DNA of 64,000 bases from Nocardioides jiangxiensis (GTDB taxonomy: Bacteria > Actinomycetota > Actinomycetes > Propionibacteriales > Nocardioidaceae): contig NZ_JAUQTA010000001.1 of the NCBI RefSeq assembly GCF_030580915.1, forward strand, positions 992,001-1,056,000, given 5' to 3'. The notes under the pieces were generated by a model. The model did not search any database and had not been told where the DNA came from. It saw only the letters and a list, made by a program, of their open reading frames with translations. The position numbers were made by a program, and so were the translations under genes. Position 1 is the first letter of the stretch; the number at the start of each line of letters is the position of its first letter. This document shows, piece by piece, positions 1 through 8,538 of this stretch.

Positions 1-366
1 GCCGTAGACCCCGGCCCCCACGAGAGGGAAGGCGAGGCTGCGCGCACCGAGCTCGTCGGCGACCTCGAGGCAGCGCCGGTAGCAGGAGACCAGCAGTCCC
101 CGGTCGGTCTGGCCCGCGTGCCGGTCCGGACCGACGGTGTGGATCACCCAGCGGGCGCGCAGGTCGCCGGCGGTCGTCCAGCCGGCGTCGCCGGTCGCGA
201 GCCCGTGCGGGAAGCGGGCGACACAGTCCGCGAGGATCGCGGGCCCACCGGCCCGGTGGATCGCTCCGTCGACTCCCCCACCGCCGCGCATGCGGGTGTT
301 GGCGGCGTTGACGACCGCGTCGACGTCCTCGGCGGTGATGTCACCCCGGACGACCTCGACCCGCAC
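1..366 (-). CDS. Macro-domain protein (ADP-ribose/O-acetyl-ADP-ribose deacetylase family), 3' end cut by the window
   Basis: The frame read leftward from a GTG at 366 is open to the window edge (122 codons). It begins VRVEVVRGDITAEDVDAVVN, followed by AANTRMRGGGGVDGAIH, an ADPDRPase-type macro fold: the D of GDIT contacts adenine, and the NAAN and glycine-rich GGGGVDGAI stretches bind ADP-ribose. It reaches GAGVYG, the second phosphate-binding loop, at the edge. Macro proteins of this YmdB-like class remove or bind ADP-ribose or deacetylate O-acetyl-ADP-ribose in the cytoplasm. The GTG lies 8 nt after the stop of the upstream hydrolase, so the two probably form one transcript. Family is clear; the exact substrate cannot be told. 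Confidence 0.85.
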   Translation of the reverse strand, partial: MRVEVVRGDITAEDVDAVVNAANTRMRGGGGVDGAIHRAGGPAILADCVARFPHGLATGDAGWTTAGDLRARWVIHTVGPDRHAGQTDRGLLVSCYRRCLEVADELGARSLAFPLVGAGVYG

Positions 367-374
367 CGTCGGCC

Positions 375-1460
375 CTAGTTGTAGTCGTTGAGGAAGGCGT
401 CGAGCTGCTTCCAGCTCGTCGTCGCCGCCGACGTGCCGGTGAGGAGACCCAGGTGACCGCCGGGCACCGTCGCGAGGCGCACCTCGGGGCTGCCGGTCAA
501 GATCTCCGCGGCGTGGTGGACCGCGGGGATCGGCGCGAGGACGTCGGAGGTGCCCGCGATCGCGAGGACGGGCACGTGGACGTCGGCGAAGTCGACCAGG
601 CGGTTCGGCCCCTGGACCTTGCCGGTCGCGACCTCGTTGCGCATCGCCATCTGCAGGTACACCTGCAAGGTGGCCTTGCCCGGGTAGGCGAGCATGTTGT
701 TCATCAGCGCGTCGACGGCCTGGATCTGCCCGAGGAAGTCGCGGTCGTCACGACGACTCCAGACCTTCATCGGCTTGCGGAGGTACGTCGGGATGGCCGT
801 CGCCTTGAAGCCGAGGCTGACCAGCGGCGACGGGATGGAGCCGATCGCCTTGATGCCGGTGCCCAGGATCCGCCCACCGGTCGCCTTGCCGATCATCCGG
901 AACGGCATCAGCAGCGGCACCTTCGACATGTCGAAGGGGCTGCCGAAGACGGTCACCGTGTTGACCGGCAGCTCCGGGTGGGTCGCGACCGTGCCGGTCG
1001 CGATCAGGCCGCCCAGCGACCAGCCGATGAGGTTGACCTTCGCGCCCCCGTGCTCCTCGGAGACCCGCCGGATGGCGTGGGGGATGACGTCGTTGATCCA
1101 GAACTCGATGCCCACGCCCTTGTCGTTGCCCGCGTGCACCTCGTCGTAGTCGACCAGGTAGGCGTGGCGGCCGGTGAGCACGAGGTGCTCGGCGAGCGAG
1201 CAGCCCTGACGCAGGTCGAAGCAGAGCGACTGGGCACCGAGCGGCGGGACCAGCAGGACGGGTCCGTCGACCTGCGGGATGCCGGGCTTCGGGGTGTAGC
1301 GCGTGAGCCGCCGCAGCCGTCCGGTGTCGATGACCTCGCCCGGCGTCCGCGACAGGTCGGCGATGCCGCCGCGCACCAGGAAGTCCCAGAGGTTGGTGAC
1401 GGCCTGGCGACGCTGCTCGAGGGTGCGCTTGGGGCTGAAGAGGGCGGGGGTGTTGCTCAC
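375..1460 (-). CDS. PhaC-like alpha/beta hydrolase (copy 1)
   Basis: 361-aa alpha/beta-fold enzyme resembling class III polyhydroxyalkanoate synthase/depolymerase proteins: a LLVPPLG oxyanion-region strand near residue 70, a nucleophile elbow GWSLGG with Ser148, AGTSDVLAP near 300 (likely acid) and GGHLG near 332 (likely catalytic His). True PHA synthases have Cys in the elbow. The Ser here argues for an esterase, depolymerase or thioesterase, not a polymerase. The GTG start has no Shine-Dalgarno, but TAGGTT ends 6 nt before it (1467-1472 on the minus strand), so the mRNA is probably leaderless. A clear paralogue begins at 62874. Fold is secure, substrate unknown. Confidence 0.8.
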   Translation of the reverse strand: MSNTPALFSPKRTLEQRRQAVTNLWDFLVRGGIADLSRTPGEVIDTGRLRRLTRYTPKPGIPQVDGPVLLVPPLGAQSLCFDLRQGCSLAEHLVLTGRHAYLVDYDEVHAGNDKGVGIEFWINDVIPHAIRRVSEEHGGAKVNLIGWSLGGLIATGTVATHPELPVNTVTVFGSPFDMSKVPLLMPFRMIGKATGGRILGTGIKAIGSIPSPLVSLGFKATAIPTYLRKPMKVWSRRDDRDFLGQIQAVDALMNNMLAYPGKATLQVYLQMAMRNEVATGKVQGPNRLVDFADVHVPVLAIAGTSDVLAPIPAVHHAAEILTGSPEVRLATVPGGHLGLLTGTSAATTSWKQLDAFLNDYN

Positions 1461-1516
1461 GCGGGCAACCTACTCCTCCGGCGGGCCGGATGTAACCGCT
1501 CCGACCCGCCGCGAGA

Positions 1517-2509
1517 TCACCCGAGCAGGCGTGCTGTCGCGCGCTCGACGGCCGCCTGCCGGGCATCGTCGTCGGCGTACGGACGGCGCAGGGTGGCGGC
1601 GATCGTCCGTCCCTCCTCGAAGGCGTCGAGAACCCCGGGCGCGACGTAGGAGGACCGTGCGACCGCCGGCGTGTTGCCGAGGTAGGACGCCACCTCCCTC
1701 ATCGCCGCCGCGACGGTACGCCGCCGGGCCGCCGCCGTCTCCGCGGGCGGCGCCTCCGCCAGGGCCACGGCCGCGAGCACGGTCGCGTGCCAGGTGCGCA
1801 GGTCCTTCGCCGTGACGTCGAGGCCGGTCACGTCCCGCACGTAGGCGTTGACGGTGGCCGGGTCGAGCGTGCGCCACCGCCGGCCGTCGCGCCAGGCGAG
1901 GAGCTGGCGCGCGCCCCGGCGCCGTCGCATCGCGAGGACCGCATCGACCACGGCCGGGTCGGCGATCTCGATGGCGTGCTCCACCCCGGACTTGCCGGTG
2001 AACTCGAAGAGCAGCGCGCCGTTGCGCCGACGTACGTGCTCCACCTGGAGGGTGGTCAGCCCGAAGCTCCCGTGGGCGTCCGCGTAGACGTCGTTGCCGA
2101 TCCGGAAGTAGCCCAGGTCGATCAGCCGGAACGCGCACGCGCAGGCCCGCTCGAGAGGCAGGCCGTCGCCGGCGAGGTCGACCGCGACCCGCTCGCGGGT
2201 CCGCGCCATCCGTTTCCCGAGCGCGACCGCGCGACGGAACTTCTCGGCATCACGTCGTTCCCGCCACGCCGGGTGGTAGAGGTACTGCCGGCGTCCGGCG
2301 TCATCGGTGCCGACCGCCTGCAGGTGGCCGTTGGCGGCCGGGCAGATCCACACGTCGGTCCATGCGGGCGGGATCACCAGGGCCACGCACCGCTCGACCT
2401 CGTCGTCGGCCAGCCGCTGGCCGTCGGCATCGACGTAGACGAAGCCGCGTCCCGCACGCCGACGGGTCCAGCCCGGCTCCGCTGGTGAGGTACGACGGAG
2501 TCGGGTCAT
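1517..2509 (-). CDS. DNA topoisomerase IB (poxvirus-type)
   Basis: 330-aa type IB topoisomerase. It relaxes DNA supercoils by single-strand nicking through a 3'-phosphotyrosine. The N-terminal DNA-clamping domain (about 1-90) carries the family pattern IPPAWTDVWICP. The catalytic domain has FRIGN (Arg136), HGSFGLTTL, TGKSG (Lys173), KDLRTWHAT (Arg238) and the active-site tyrosine in SSYVAP (Tyr288). The length is typical of bacterial TopIB. It is transcribed on the minus strand just after the secreted protein gene (stop at 2519, 9 nt upstream). No Shine-Dalgarno is obvious before the ATG. Confidence 0.92.
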   Translation of the reverse strand: MTRLRRTSPAEPGWTRRRAGRGFVYVDADGQRLADDEVERCVALVIPPAWTDVWICPAANGHLQAVGTDDAGRRQYLYHPAWRERRDAEKFRRAVALGKRMARTRERVAVDLAGDGLPLERACACAFRLIDLGYFRIGNDVYADAHGSFGLTTLQVEHVRRRNGALLFEFTGKSGVEHAIEIADPAVVDAVLAMRRRRGARQLLAWRDGRRWRTLDPATVNAYVRDVTGLDVTAKDLRTWHATVLAAVALAEAPPAETAAARRRTVAAAMREVASYLGNTPAVARSSYVAPGVLDAFEEGRTIAATLRRPYADDDARQAAVERATARLLG

Positions 2510-2518
2510 GCCCGGGCA

Positions 2519-3502
2519 TTACCCCCGCAGGAGCTTGACGATGCCGCCGAGGAGCAGCACGCCGAGTGCGCCGAAGAGGGCGAGCACCCAGCCGCCACCG
2601 GAGCCGGAGTCGTCGTGTTGCGCGGCCTTCGCCGGGGCGGGGTCCGCAGCCGTGGCGGTGGGCACCGGGGCGCCGGGTGGGGCGGCGATGGCCGCGCGTG
2701 CCTGCGCCGGGAGGTCGAGACGCAGCACCGGCTGGTCGGCGCCCTCGGAGGAGAGGAAGACCGTGCCGTCCGCACGGACCCCGAGTCCCTCGCCCTGCTT
2801 CTGCTCCGGGAGCCGGAACGCCGCGACCGGCTGCCAGCCCGGGACGGTCAGCACGGTCGCCATGACGTAGTTGCGGACCAGGACGTGGTGGCCGTCGGGC
2901 AGGAAGGATCCGTCGGTGGCCAGCGCGGGCGCGGTGGCGACCTTCACGAGCTGGTTCTCGCCCGTGGACCTCAGCTCGGCCGGCGCCGCGTAGACGGCTC
3001 CACCGAGCGGGCTCTTGCTGACCACGAAGAGCCGGCCGGTGCGCGGCTGGGCGAGGAGCGTCTCGGCGTCGTGCGGACCGTCGGGATAGGTCAGGTGGAA
3101 GGTCTCCCCCGTCACGGTGCGGTCGCCGCGGCCCACCGGCACCCGGGTGACGGTGATGTCCGGGCGGTCCTTGCCGTTGTCCCCGGTGTCTCCGACCCAG
3201 ACGTGGCCCGCGTCGGCCGGAGCGAGCGACTCGAGGTCGTCGGCCGCTCCGTCGAAGCGGGTCACGCCGACGGTGTCGCCGGTGGCGAGGTCGACCGTGA
3301 ACACCCGGGCCGTGTCGCCGGAGTCGTTCATCGTCACGGCGAGGTCGTCCCCGAGCACGACGAGGCCCGACGACTCGATGATCGCCGGGTCGGTGAAGCG
3401 CGTGACCTCGTGGCCGACCGCAGCGTCGTCGGCGGGCGCGGCGACGGCTGCGCCCAGCGCGAACGGCGCCGCGACGAGCGCGGCCACGAGCAGGCTACGC
3501 AT
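2519..3502 (-). CDS. Secreted, membrane-anchored propeller-like protein of unknown function
   Basis: 327 aa. It has an N-terminal signal peptide (MRSLLVAALVAAPFALGAAV, cleavage after an Ala-rich stretch). A roughly 230-residue beta-rich extracellular region follows, with repeated strand-like units such as VFTVDLATGD and LFVVSKSPLGG, resembling a WD40/YVTN-type propeller. Then come a Pro/Ala/Asp linker (about 270-300) and a C-terminal membrane helix GWVLALFGALGVLLLGGIV ending in KLLRG. The topology suggests a surface protein tethered at its C-terminus. It overlaps the stop of the upstream methyltransferase gene by 8 nt (ATGCGTAG), indicating translational coupling. I do not recognise a named family. 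Confidence 0.7.
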   Translation of the reverse strand: MRSLLVAALVAAPFALGAAVAAPADDAAVGHEVTRFTDPAIIESSGLVVLGDDLAVTMNDSGDTARVFTVDLATGDTVGVTRFDGAADDLESLAPADAGHVWVGDTGDNGKDRPDITVTRVPVGRGDRTVTGETFHLTYPDGPHDAETLLAQPRTGRLFVVSKSPLGGAVYAAPAELRSTGENQLVKVATAPALATDGSFLPDGHHVLVRNYVMATVLTVPGWQPVAAFRLPEQKQGEGLGVRADGTVFLSSEGADQPVLRLDLPAQARAAIAAPPGAPVPTATAADPAPAKAAQHDDSGSGGGWVLALFGALGVLLLGGIVKLLRG

Positions 3503-4748
3503 CGGCCGCGGTCTCCTCCTCGTGTGCAGCCTCCGTCGCGGCGATCCCGGCGAGCACCGCCAGGTGGGGCCGGATCGCCCAGGTGGCGACGAGGTCGTCG
3601 TACTCCTTGCGGACCGAGCCGCCCTTGACGACGCCGCCCGTGCGCACGGCGCGCAGCAGGGTGTTGCGCGGGGTGTGCTCGGACTCGACGAACTCGACCA
3701 CGTCGACGCGGTAGCCGAGCAGGCGCAGGATCGCCGCGCGGACGGCGTCGGTCAGCGTGTCGGCGAACCGCTCGCGCAGGATGCCGTGCCGGGTGAGCAT
3801 GGCGTACGGCGCCGGCGTGCGGGCCTTGCGCAGCTGCGCGGCGATGTCGTGGTGGCAGCAGGGGGCGGCCAGCACCAGGGCGGCCTGCCACTCGTTGGCC
3901 CGGGCGAGGGCCTCGTCGGTGGCGGTGTCGCAGGCGTGCAGTGCGAGCACGACGTCCGGGGCCTGGTCGAGCTCGGCATCGGCGATGGTGCCGACGACGA
4001 AGTCCATGTCGAGGCCGAGGCGCTCGGCGACGGCGCTGTTGTGGTCGCGGGACTGCTGCTTCACGTCGACACCGGTGAGGTGGACCGGCAGCGTCGCCCC
4101 GAGGTGGGCCTGCGCGGCGAAGGTGAGGTAGGCGTTTCCGCAGCCGAGGTCGACGATCCGCAGCGGGTCGTCCTTCGTCGGGCGGCGCAGGCTGCCTGCC
4201 TTGATCGCGTCCTGCACCGAGGAGTCGAGGAGGCGGAGGAACTCCTCGACCTGGCGGTACTTCGCCTGGCGGCTCGGCTTGATCCGGCCCTGGCTGTCGG
4301 AGATGCCGAGCGCGACGAGCACCGGATGGTCCTCGGCGAGCAGCCGCTCCTTGGGCTTGTCGTGTCCGCGGACCACCTGCGTCGCGTCGACCGGCGTCGA
4401 GCGCGCGGTGGTGTGGATCAGCGCCTCGTTCTTCTTGGTGACCCGCATCTGGTGCTGCTCGGCGAGCGTCTCCACGTGCCAGTTGCCGAAGGGCACCTCC
4501 AGCAGGGCGTCGACAGCCGCGCGTGCGGCGTCGCCCACGGCGTGGTTGTGGGTGTGCGCCTGGGTCGCGTCGTACGTCGTGATCTGCAGGTGGCGGCCGG
4601 CCTTGAGGTCGACGTAGCGGAGCTCCGCGCGCCGCCAGGCCGGCTCGGTGCCGCGCTGGCGCCCCGAGGCGACGGCCCGCACCAGCTGCTGGTCGTCGAG
4701 GAGCAGCGTGCGCACCCGCATCTGCGCGCGGAGGAGCGGCTCGGCCAT
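3495..4748 (-). CDS. SAM-dependent methyltransferase (class I, Methyltransf_32/GSTCD-like)
   Basis: 417 aa. The central Rossmann methyltransferase domain shows IVDLGCGNAYLTFA (SAM-binding motif I, about residue 193), TGVDVK (motif II), then LALHACDTATDEAL and APCCHHDI. The HACDTATD/PCCHH pair is typical of the GSTCD/Methyltransf_32 group, whose substrates are poorly known. The N-terminal 150 residues are family-specific, with QITTYDATQAHTHN. The start codon overlaps the stop of a 28-aa membrane peptide gene (TGATG), and the 3' end overlaps the next gene by 8 nt, so three genes form a tight operon. Catalytic class is confident, substrate unknown. Confidence 0.8.
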   Translation of the reverse strand: MAEPLLRAQMRVRTLLLDDQQLVRAVASGRQRGTEPAWRRAELRYVDLKAGRHLQITTYDATQAHTHNHAVGDAARAAVDALLEVPFGNWHVETLAEQHQMRVTKKNEALIHTTARSTPVDATQVVRGHDKPKERLLAEDHPVLVALGISDSQGRIKPSRQAKYRQVEEFLRLLDSSVQDAIKAGSLRRPTKDDPLRIVDLGCGNAYLTFAAQAHLGATLPVHLTGVDVKQQSRDHNSAVAERLGLDMDFVVGTIADAELDQAPDVVLALHACDTATDEALARANEWQAALVLAAPCCHHDIAAQLRKARTPAPYAMLTRHGILRERFADTLTDAVRAAILRLLGYRVDVVEFVESEHTPRNTLLRAVRTGGVVKGGSVRKEYDDLVATWAIRPHLAVLAGIAATEAAHEEETAADA

Positions 4749-4834
4749 CAGTTGACGAACTTGGCGACGACCGCGATCAGGATCAGCCCCACGAGGAGGG
4801 AGGGGATGACCAGACGGCGGTAACGAGGATGCAT
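4748..4834 (-). CDS. 28-residue single-pass membrane peptide
   Basis: A very small gene: basic N-terminus MHPRYRR, then a hydrophobic helix LVIPSLLVGLILIAVVA and the tail KFVN. This is the topology of a positive-inside single-pass membrane peptide. Its TGA overlaps the ATG of the methyltransferase gene (TGATG at 4746-4750), so the two are translationally coupled. There is no Shine-Dalgarno. A TAGACT -10 box (4842-4847, minus strand) ends 7 nt before the ATG, consistent with a leaderless message and supporting this as a real start. Function unknown; it could be a coupling leader or a membrane partner of the operon. Confidence 0.6.
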   Translation of the reverse strand: MHPRYRRLVIPSLLVGLILIAVVAKFVN

Positions 4835-4872
4835 GCGGGCAAGTCTAGGGACACGGCACCGTCGCGCCCGCC

Positions 4873-7644
4873 TCAGTGCCCGGGACCGGCCAGCAGCTCG
4901 GCCAGGTGCAGCGCGCGGACCCCCGCGAGGTCGTCGAGCTGGTAGCGGCAGGAGAACCCGTCAGCCAGGACCACGGCGTCCGGGCCGGCCGCTCGGACGG
5001 CCGGGAGCAGAGCGGTCCCGGCGATCGCCACGCTGACGTCGTGGTGCTCCGGTGTCACACCGAAGCTGCCGGCCAGTCCGCAGCAGCCCTCGACCCGGGT
5101 CAGCGTCGCACCGGCCCTGCGGAGCAGCGCCTCGTCGGCTGCCCAGCCGAGCACCGATGCGTGGTGGCAGTGCGGCTGGGCGACGACCTCCACCCCGGTC
5201 ATGTCGCGCGGCTGCCAGTCGTCCAGGCTGCCGAGGAGCTCGGCGAGCGTGCGGACGCCACGCGCCACCACGGCCGTGCGCTCCCCCGGAAGCACCCTCT
5301 CGGCGTCGTCGCGCAGCGTCGCGAGGCAGCTCGGCTCGAGGCCCACGACCGGAACACCGCCGGCGACGTAGGTGTGGAGCCGCTCGACGGCCCGGGCGAG
5401 CGTCCGCCGGGCACCGTCGGCCTGTCCGGTGGCCAGCCAGGTGAGGCCGCAGCAGGCATCGGCCGGGATCACCCGCGCGCGCAGCCCGGCCTGCTCGAGC
5501 ACGCGCAGCGCAGCGAGCCCTGCCGACGGCGTGAAGCGGTCGGTGAAGGTGTCGGCCCAGATCCAGACGTCCGGCTCGGGCGATCCGGCCGGCTCGGTCG
5601 CGGCATCGCGCAGCCGTTGCGGCGCGAAGCGCGGGAGTGCCCGACGCACGTCGACACCCGCGGCGCGCGCCGCGAGCCGCGCGAGCAGCGGCTGGTCGAG
5701 CACCCGGTTCACCAGTGCCGGCGGCGACACCCGCGCCCACCGCGGCAGCCACCCCAGGGTGCGGTGCTCGCGCGGACGGCGGACGGTACGCCATCCGGCG
5801 TACTGCTGCTGCAGCGCCTCCACCTTGTACGCCGCCATGTCGACGCCGGCAGGACAGTCGCTGCTGCAGCCCTTGCAGGCCAGGCAGAGGTCGAGCGCCG
5901 CGTGGACCGCCGGGTCGTCCAGGCCGGTGACGAGCGAGCCGTCCAGCGCCTCCTGGAGCACGCGGGCCCGTCCGCGCGTCGAGTCCTTCTCGTCGCGGGT
6001 GGCCCGCCAGGACGGGCACATGACGCCGCTGCCTCCGGTCGCGACGCACTTCCCGACGCCGGTGCAGCGGTGCACGGCCTCGCCCAGCGTCTCGCCGAGC
6101 TGGAGACGGGCGCGGACCGGCGTCACCGGGCGGGCCGGACGCAGGTCGGCGTCCACGGGGGCGGGGTCGACGAGGACGCCGGGGTTCAGCAGGCCTTCGG
6201 GGTCGCAGATCCGCTTGACCTGCCCGAAGAGGTCCAGCGCCGCGTCGTCGTACATGAGGGGCAGGAGCTCGGAGCGGGCGCGGCCGTCGCCGTGCTCGCC
6301 GGAGAGCGATCCGCCCAGCGCCGCGACCGCCCGCGCCGCCTCGGAGAGGAAGGCGCGGAAGCGTGCACCGCCGTCGTCGAAGGTGAAGTCGATGCGCGCG
6401 TGCACGCAGCCGTCGCCGAAGTGACCGTACGGCACACCCTGCAGGCCGTGACCGGCGAGCAGCTCGTCGAACTGCCGCAGCCACGTGCCCAGCCGTTCGG
6501 GCGGGACGGCCGCGTCCTCCCACCCCGAGTACGCCGGCCGGCCGAGGGAGCGCCCGGCCAGCCCGGCTCCGTCCTCGCGGATCTGCCACAGGCGTGACTG
6601 CTCGGCCGGGTCCACCACCATCCGGTGCTCCAGACCACGGGCCGCGCGAGCGACCTGCGTGGCCCGCGCAACCGCCTCGGCGAGCGAGTCCGCCGCGAGC
6701 TCGGCGAAGAGCCAGCCACCACCGCGCGGCAGCGCCGGCACCGCGCCACCGCGGGCCCTGACCACGTCGACGATGCGCGCGTCGAGGCCCTCGAGGGCGA
6801 GCATCCCGACGGGGGCGGCGACGAGCACGGCGGGCACCGCGTCGGCGGCCTCCGCCATCGTCGGGTAGCCGACCAGCAGGAGGACGCGCGCCGCCGGCTC
6901 CTCGACCAGCGCCACCGTCGCGGACAGGACGACCCCGAGGGTTCCCTCCGAGCCGACCAGCAGGCGGTGGGGAGCGAGCCGCTCGGGGAGCAGGTGCTCC
7001 AGGGCGTAGCCGCTCCCCTGCCGGGCGAAGTGCCCGAACTGCGTGCGGATCGGGCCGAGTGCTGCGGCACCCAGGGCAGCGAGGCGCTCCGCGGTCGGCC
7101 CGGCCGACCCCGGGCCCAGGCTCTCCACCGAGCCGTTGCCGAAGGCCACCTCCAGGCCGAGTACGTTCTCCGACGTGCGCCCGAAGCCCAGCGCCCGCGC
7201 CCCGCACGCGTTGTTGCCGATCATCCCGCCGAGGGTGCAGCGGGTGTGCGTGGACGGGTCGGGGCCGAACCGCAGCCCGTGCGGCACGACCACCCGCTGC
7301 AGCGACGCCTGCACCAGCCCGGGCTCCACGCGTGCTGTCCGCTCCTCCCGGTCGACCGCGAGCAGCCGATCCAGCCGGGAGGTGTCGACGACGAGGCCCG
7401 GACCGACCGCGTTGCCGGCGATCGACGTGCCGGCACCGCGCATCGTGAGCGGCACCCCCGCCTCGCGGGCGACGGCCAGGCAGGCGAGCAGCTCCTCGCG
7501 CGAGCGCGGCTTCGCCACGGCCTGCGGGACGACGCGGTAGAGCGAGGCGTCGCCGGCGTACAGCGCGCGGTCGAGCGTGGCGTCCGACGCACCGGCCACC
7601 CCTGCACGCCGGAGCGCCGCGACGAGGTCCCGCGCGTGGGTCAT
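4873..7644 (-). CDS. FAD-linked oxidase with Fe-S and CCG domains (D-lactate dehydrogenase-like)
   Basis: 923 aa, a fusion of a GlcD/DLD-type flavoprotein with a GlpC-type iron-sulfur protein. The FAD_binding_4 domain covers about 20-200 (GAGTSIAGNAVGPG, then GGMIGNNACGARAL), followed by the FAD-oxidase C-terminal domain to about 460. Ferredoxin-type cysteines are CTGVGKC...CPS and CLACKGCSSDCPAG at roughly 560-650. Two CCG domains are visible (CCGLTW and CCGLAGSFG). Such enzymes oxidise D-lactate or another 2-hydroxy acid and pass electrons to quinone. I place the start at the ATG overlapping the NUDIX stop (TGATG, 7642-7646); a longer upstream frame lies inside the NUDIX gene. Confidence 0.85.
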   Translation of the reverse strand: MTHARDLVAALRRAGVAGASDATLDRALYAGDASLYRVVPQAVAKPRSREELLACLAVAREAGVPLTMRGAGTSIAGNAVGPGLVVDTSRLDRLLAVDREERTARVEPGLVQASLQRVVVPHGLRFGPDPSTHTRCTLGGMIGNNACGARALGFGRTSENVLGLEVAFGNGSVESLGPGSAGPTAERLAALGAAALGPIRTQFGHFARQGSGYALEHLLPERLAPHRLLVGSEGTLGVVLSATVALVEEPAARVLLLVGYPTMAEAADAVPAVLVAAPVGMLALEGLDARIVDVVRARGGAVPALPRGGGWLFAELAADSLAEAVARATQVARAARGLEHRMVVDPAEQSRLWQIREDGAGLAGRSLGRPAYSGWEDAAVPPERLGTWLRQFDELLAGHGLQGVPYGHFGDGCVHARIDFTFDDGGARFRAFLSEAARAVAALGGSLSGEHGDGRARSELLPLMYDDAALDLFGQVKRICDPEGLLNPGVLVDPAPVDADLRPARPVTPVRARLQLGETLGEAVHRCTGVGKCVATGGSGVMCPSWRATRDEKDSTRGRARVLQEALDGSLVTGLDDPAVHAALDLCLACKGCSSDCPAGVDMAAYKVEALQQQYAGWRTVRRPREHRTLGWLPRWARVSPPALVNRVLDQPLLARLAARAAGVDVRRALPRFAPQRLRDAATEPAGSPEPDVWIWADTFTDRFTPSAGLAALRVLEQAGLRARVIPADACCGLTWLATGQADGARRTLARAVERLHTYVAGGVPVVGLEPSCLATLRDDAERVLPGERTAVVARGVRTLAELLGSLDDWQPRDMTGVEVVAQPHCHHASVLGWAADEALLRRAGATLTRVEGCCGLAGSFGVTPEHHDVSVAIAGTALLPAVRAAGPDAVVLADGFSCRYQLDDLAGVRALHLAELLAGPGH

Positions 7645-8528
7645 CAGCCCGTGACGGCCAGGCTCAGTGCGTGGCGGACCACGTCGAGCACCTCGCGGCG
7701 TCCCTCGAGCACCTCGGCGACCGGCACCCACTCCACGGCGTCCGTGGTGCCGTCGACCTCGACGACGCGCGGCGGCGTGTCCCCGGCGACCGTGGCCGCG
7801 TACAGCAGGTGGACGCCGTGGTAGTCCTGCGTGCGGCCGTCAGGGGCCGTGCCGACCAGGTGCACGTCGTGCACGTCGAGCAGCGGACCCACCTCGCAGG
7901 TGACGCCACACTCCTCCTCGACCTCACGGGCGAGGCCATCGGCAGGACGCTCGCCGTGCTCGATGCCGCCGCCCGGGAGCGTCCACACGCCCGGCAGGTG
8001 CGCTCGGGCGGACAGCCGCGTCAGCAGCACCTCGTCGGAGCGGAGCACGACTGCGTAGGCAGCCAGGCGCTGGTGCCGGTTGTGCTCGTGGTCGCGCAGC
8101 GCCTCGAGGACGAGCGACGTCGTGGGCACCGCACCCGAGAGCACCTCGGCGAGCGGCAGCCAGGCCGCCTCGGCCGTCGAGCCGTCGACCTCCACCACCC
8201 GCGGCTCGGGAGCATCGGCAGCCACCCAGCCCTCGAAGACGATGCGCAGCGCGTGGTAGTCGGCCTTGCCCTTGCCGAAGCGGGCCCGGCGGTTGTGCAT
8301 CGAGTAGACCCGCGCCTCGCGGGAGACGGTGGCGACGAGCCCCGTCTCCTCCCGGACCTCACGGATCACCGCGTCGCGCGGGTCCTCGCCGTGGTCGATG
8401 CCGCCACCGGGCAGCGTCCACAGCTCCTCGCTGGTCACGCGGGCGGCAAGGCGGGACATCAGGATCCGGCCGTCGCGGATGATCACGGCGTACGCCGCGA
8501 CGCGCTGGCGCTGCGGCAGTCGTCCCAT
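7644..8528 (-). CDS. Tandem NUDIX hydrolase (two NUDIX domains in one chain)
   Basis: 294 aa made of two NUDIX folds. The first (about 8-135) has the box GGGIDHGEDPRDAV followed by REVREETGL. The second (about 150-290) has GGGIEHGERPADGL followed by REVEEECGV. Both keep the REUxEExGU metal-binding glutamates, so both look active. NUDIX enzymes hydrolyse nucleoside diphosphates linked to other groups, in the cytosol. The two halves share PRVVEVDG and the WTLPGGGI motif, indicating internal duplication. The ATG is preceded at 7 nt by TAGGAT (8536-8541, minus strand), so the message is probably leaderless. The 3' end overlaps the FAD oxidase start. Confidence 0.88.
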   Translation of the reverse strand: MGRLPQRQRVAAYAVIIRDGRILMSRLAARVTSEELWTLPGGGIDHGEDPRDAVIREVREETGLVATVSREARVYSMHNRRARFGKGKADYHALRIVFEGWVAADAPEPRVVEVDGSTAEAAWLPLAEVLSGAVPTTSLVLEALRDHEHNRHQRLAAYAVVLRSDEVLLTRLSARAHLPGVWTLPGGGIEHGERPADGLAREVEEECGVTCEVGPLLDVHDVHLVGTAPDGRTQDYHGVHLLYAATVAGDTPPRVVEVDGTTDAVEWVPVAEVLEGRREVLDVVRHALSLAVTG

Positions 8529-8538
8529 GGCCCCGATC

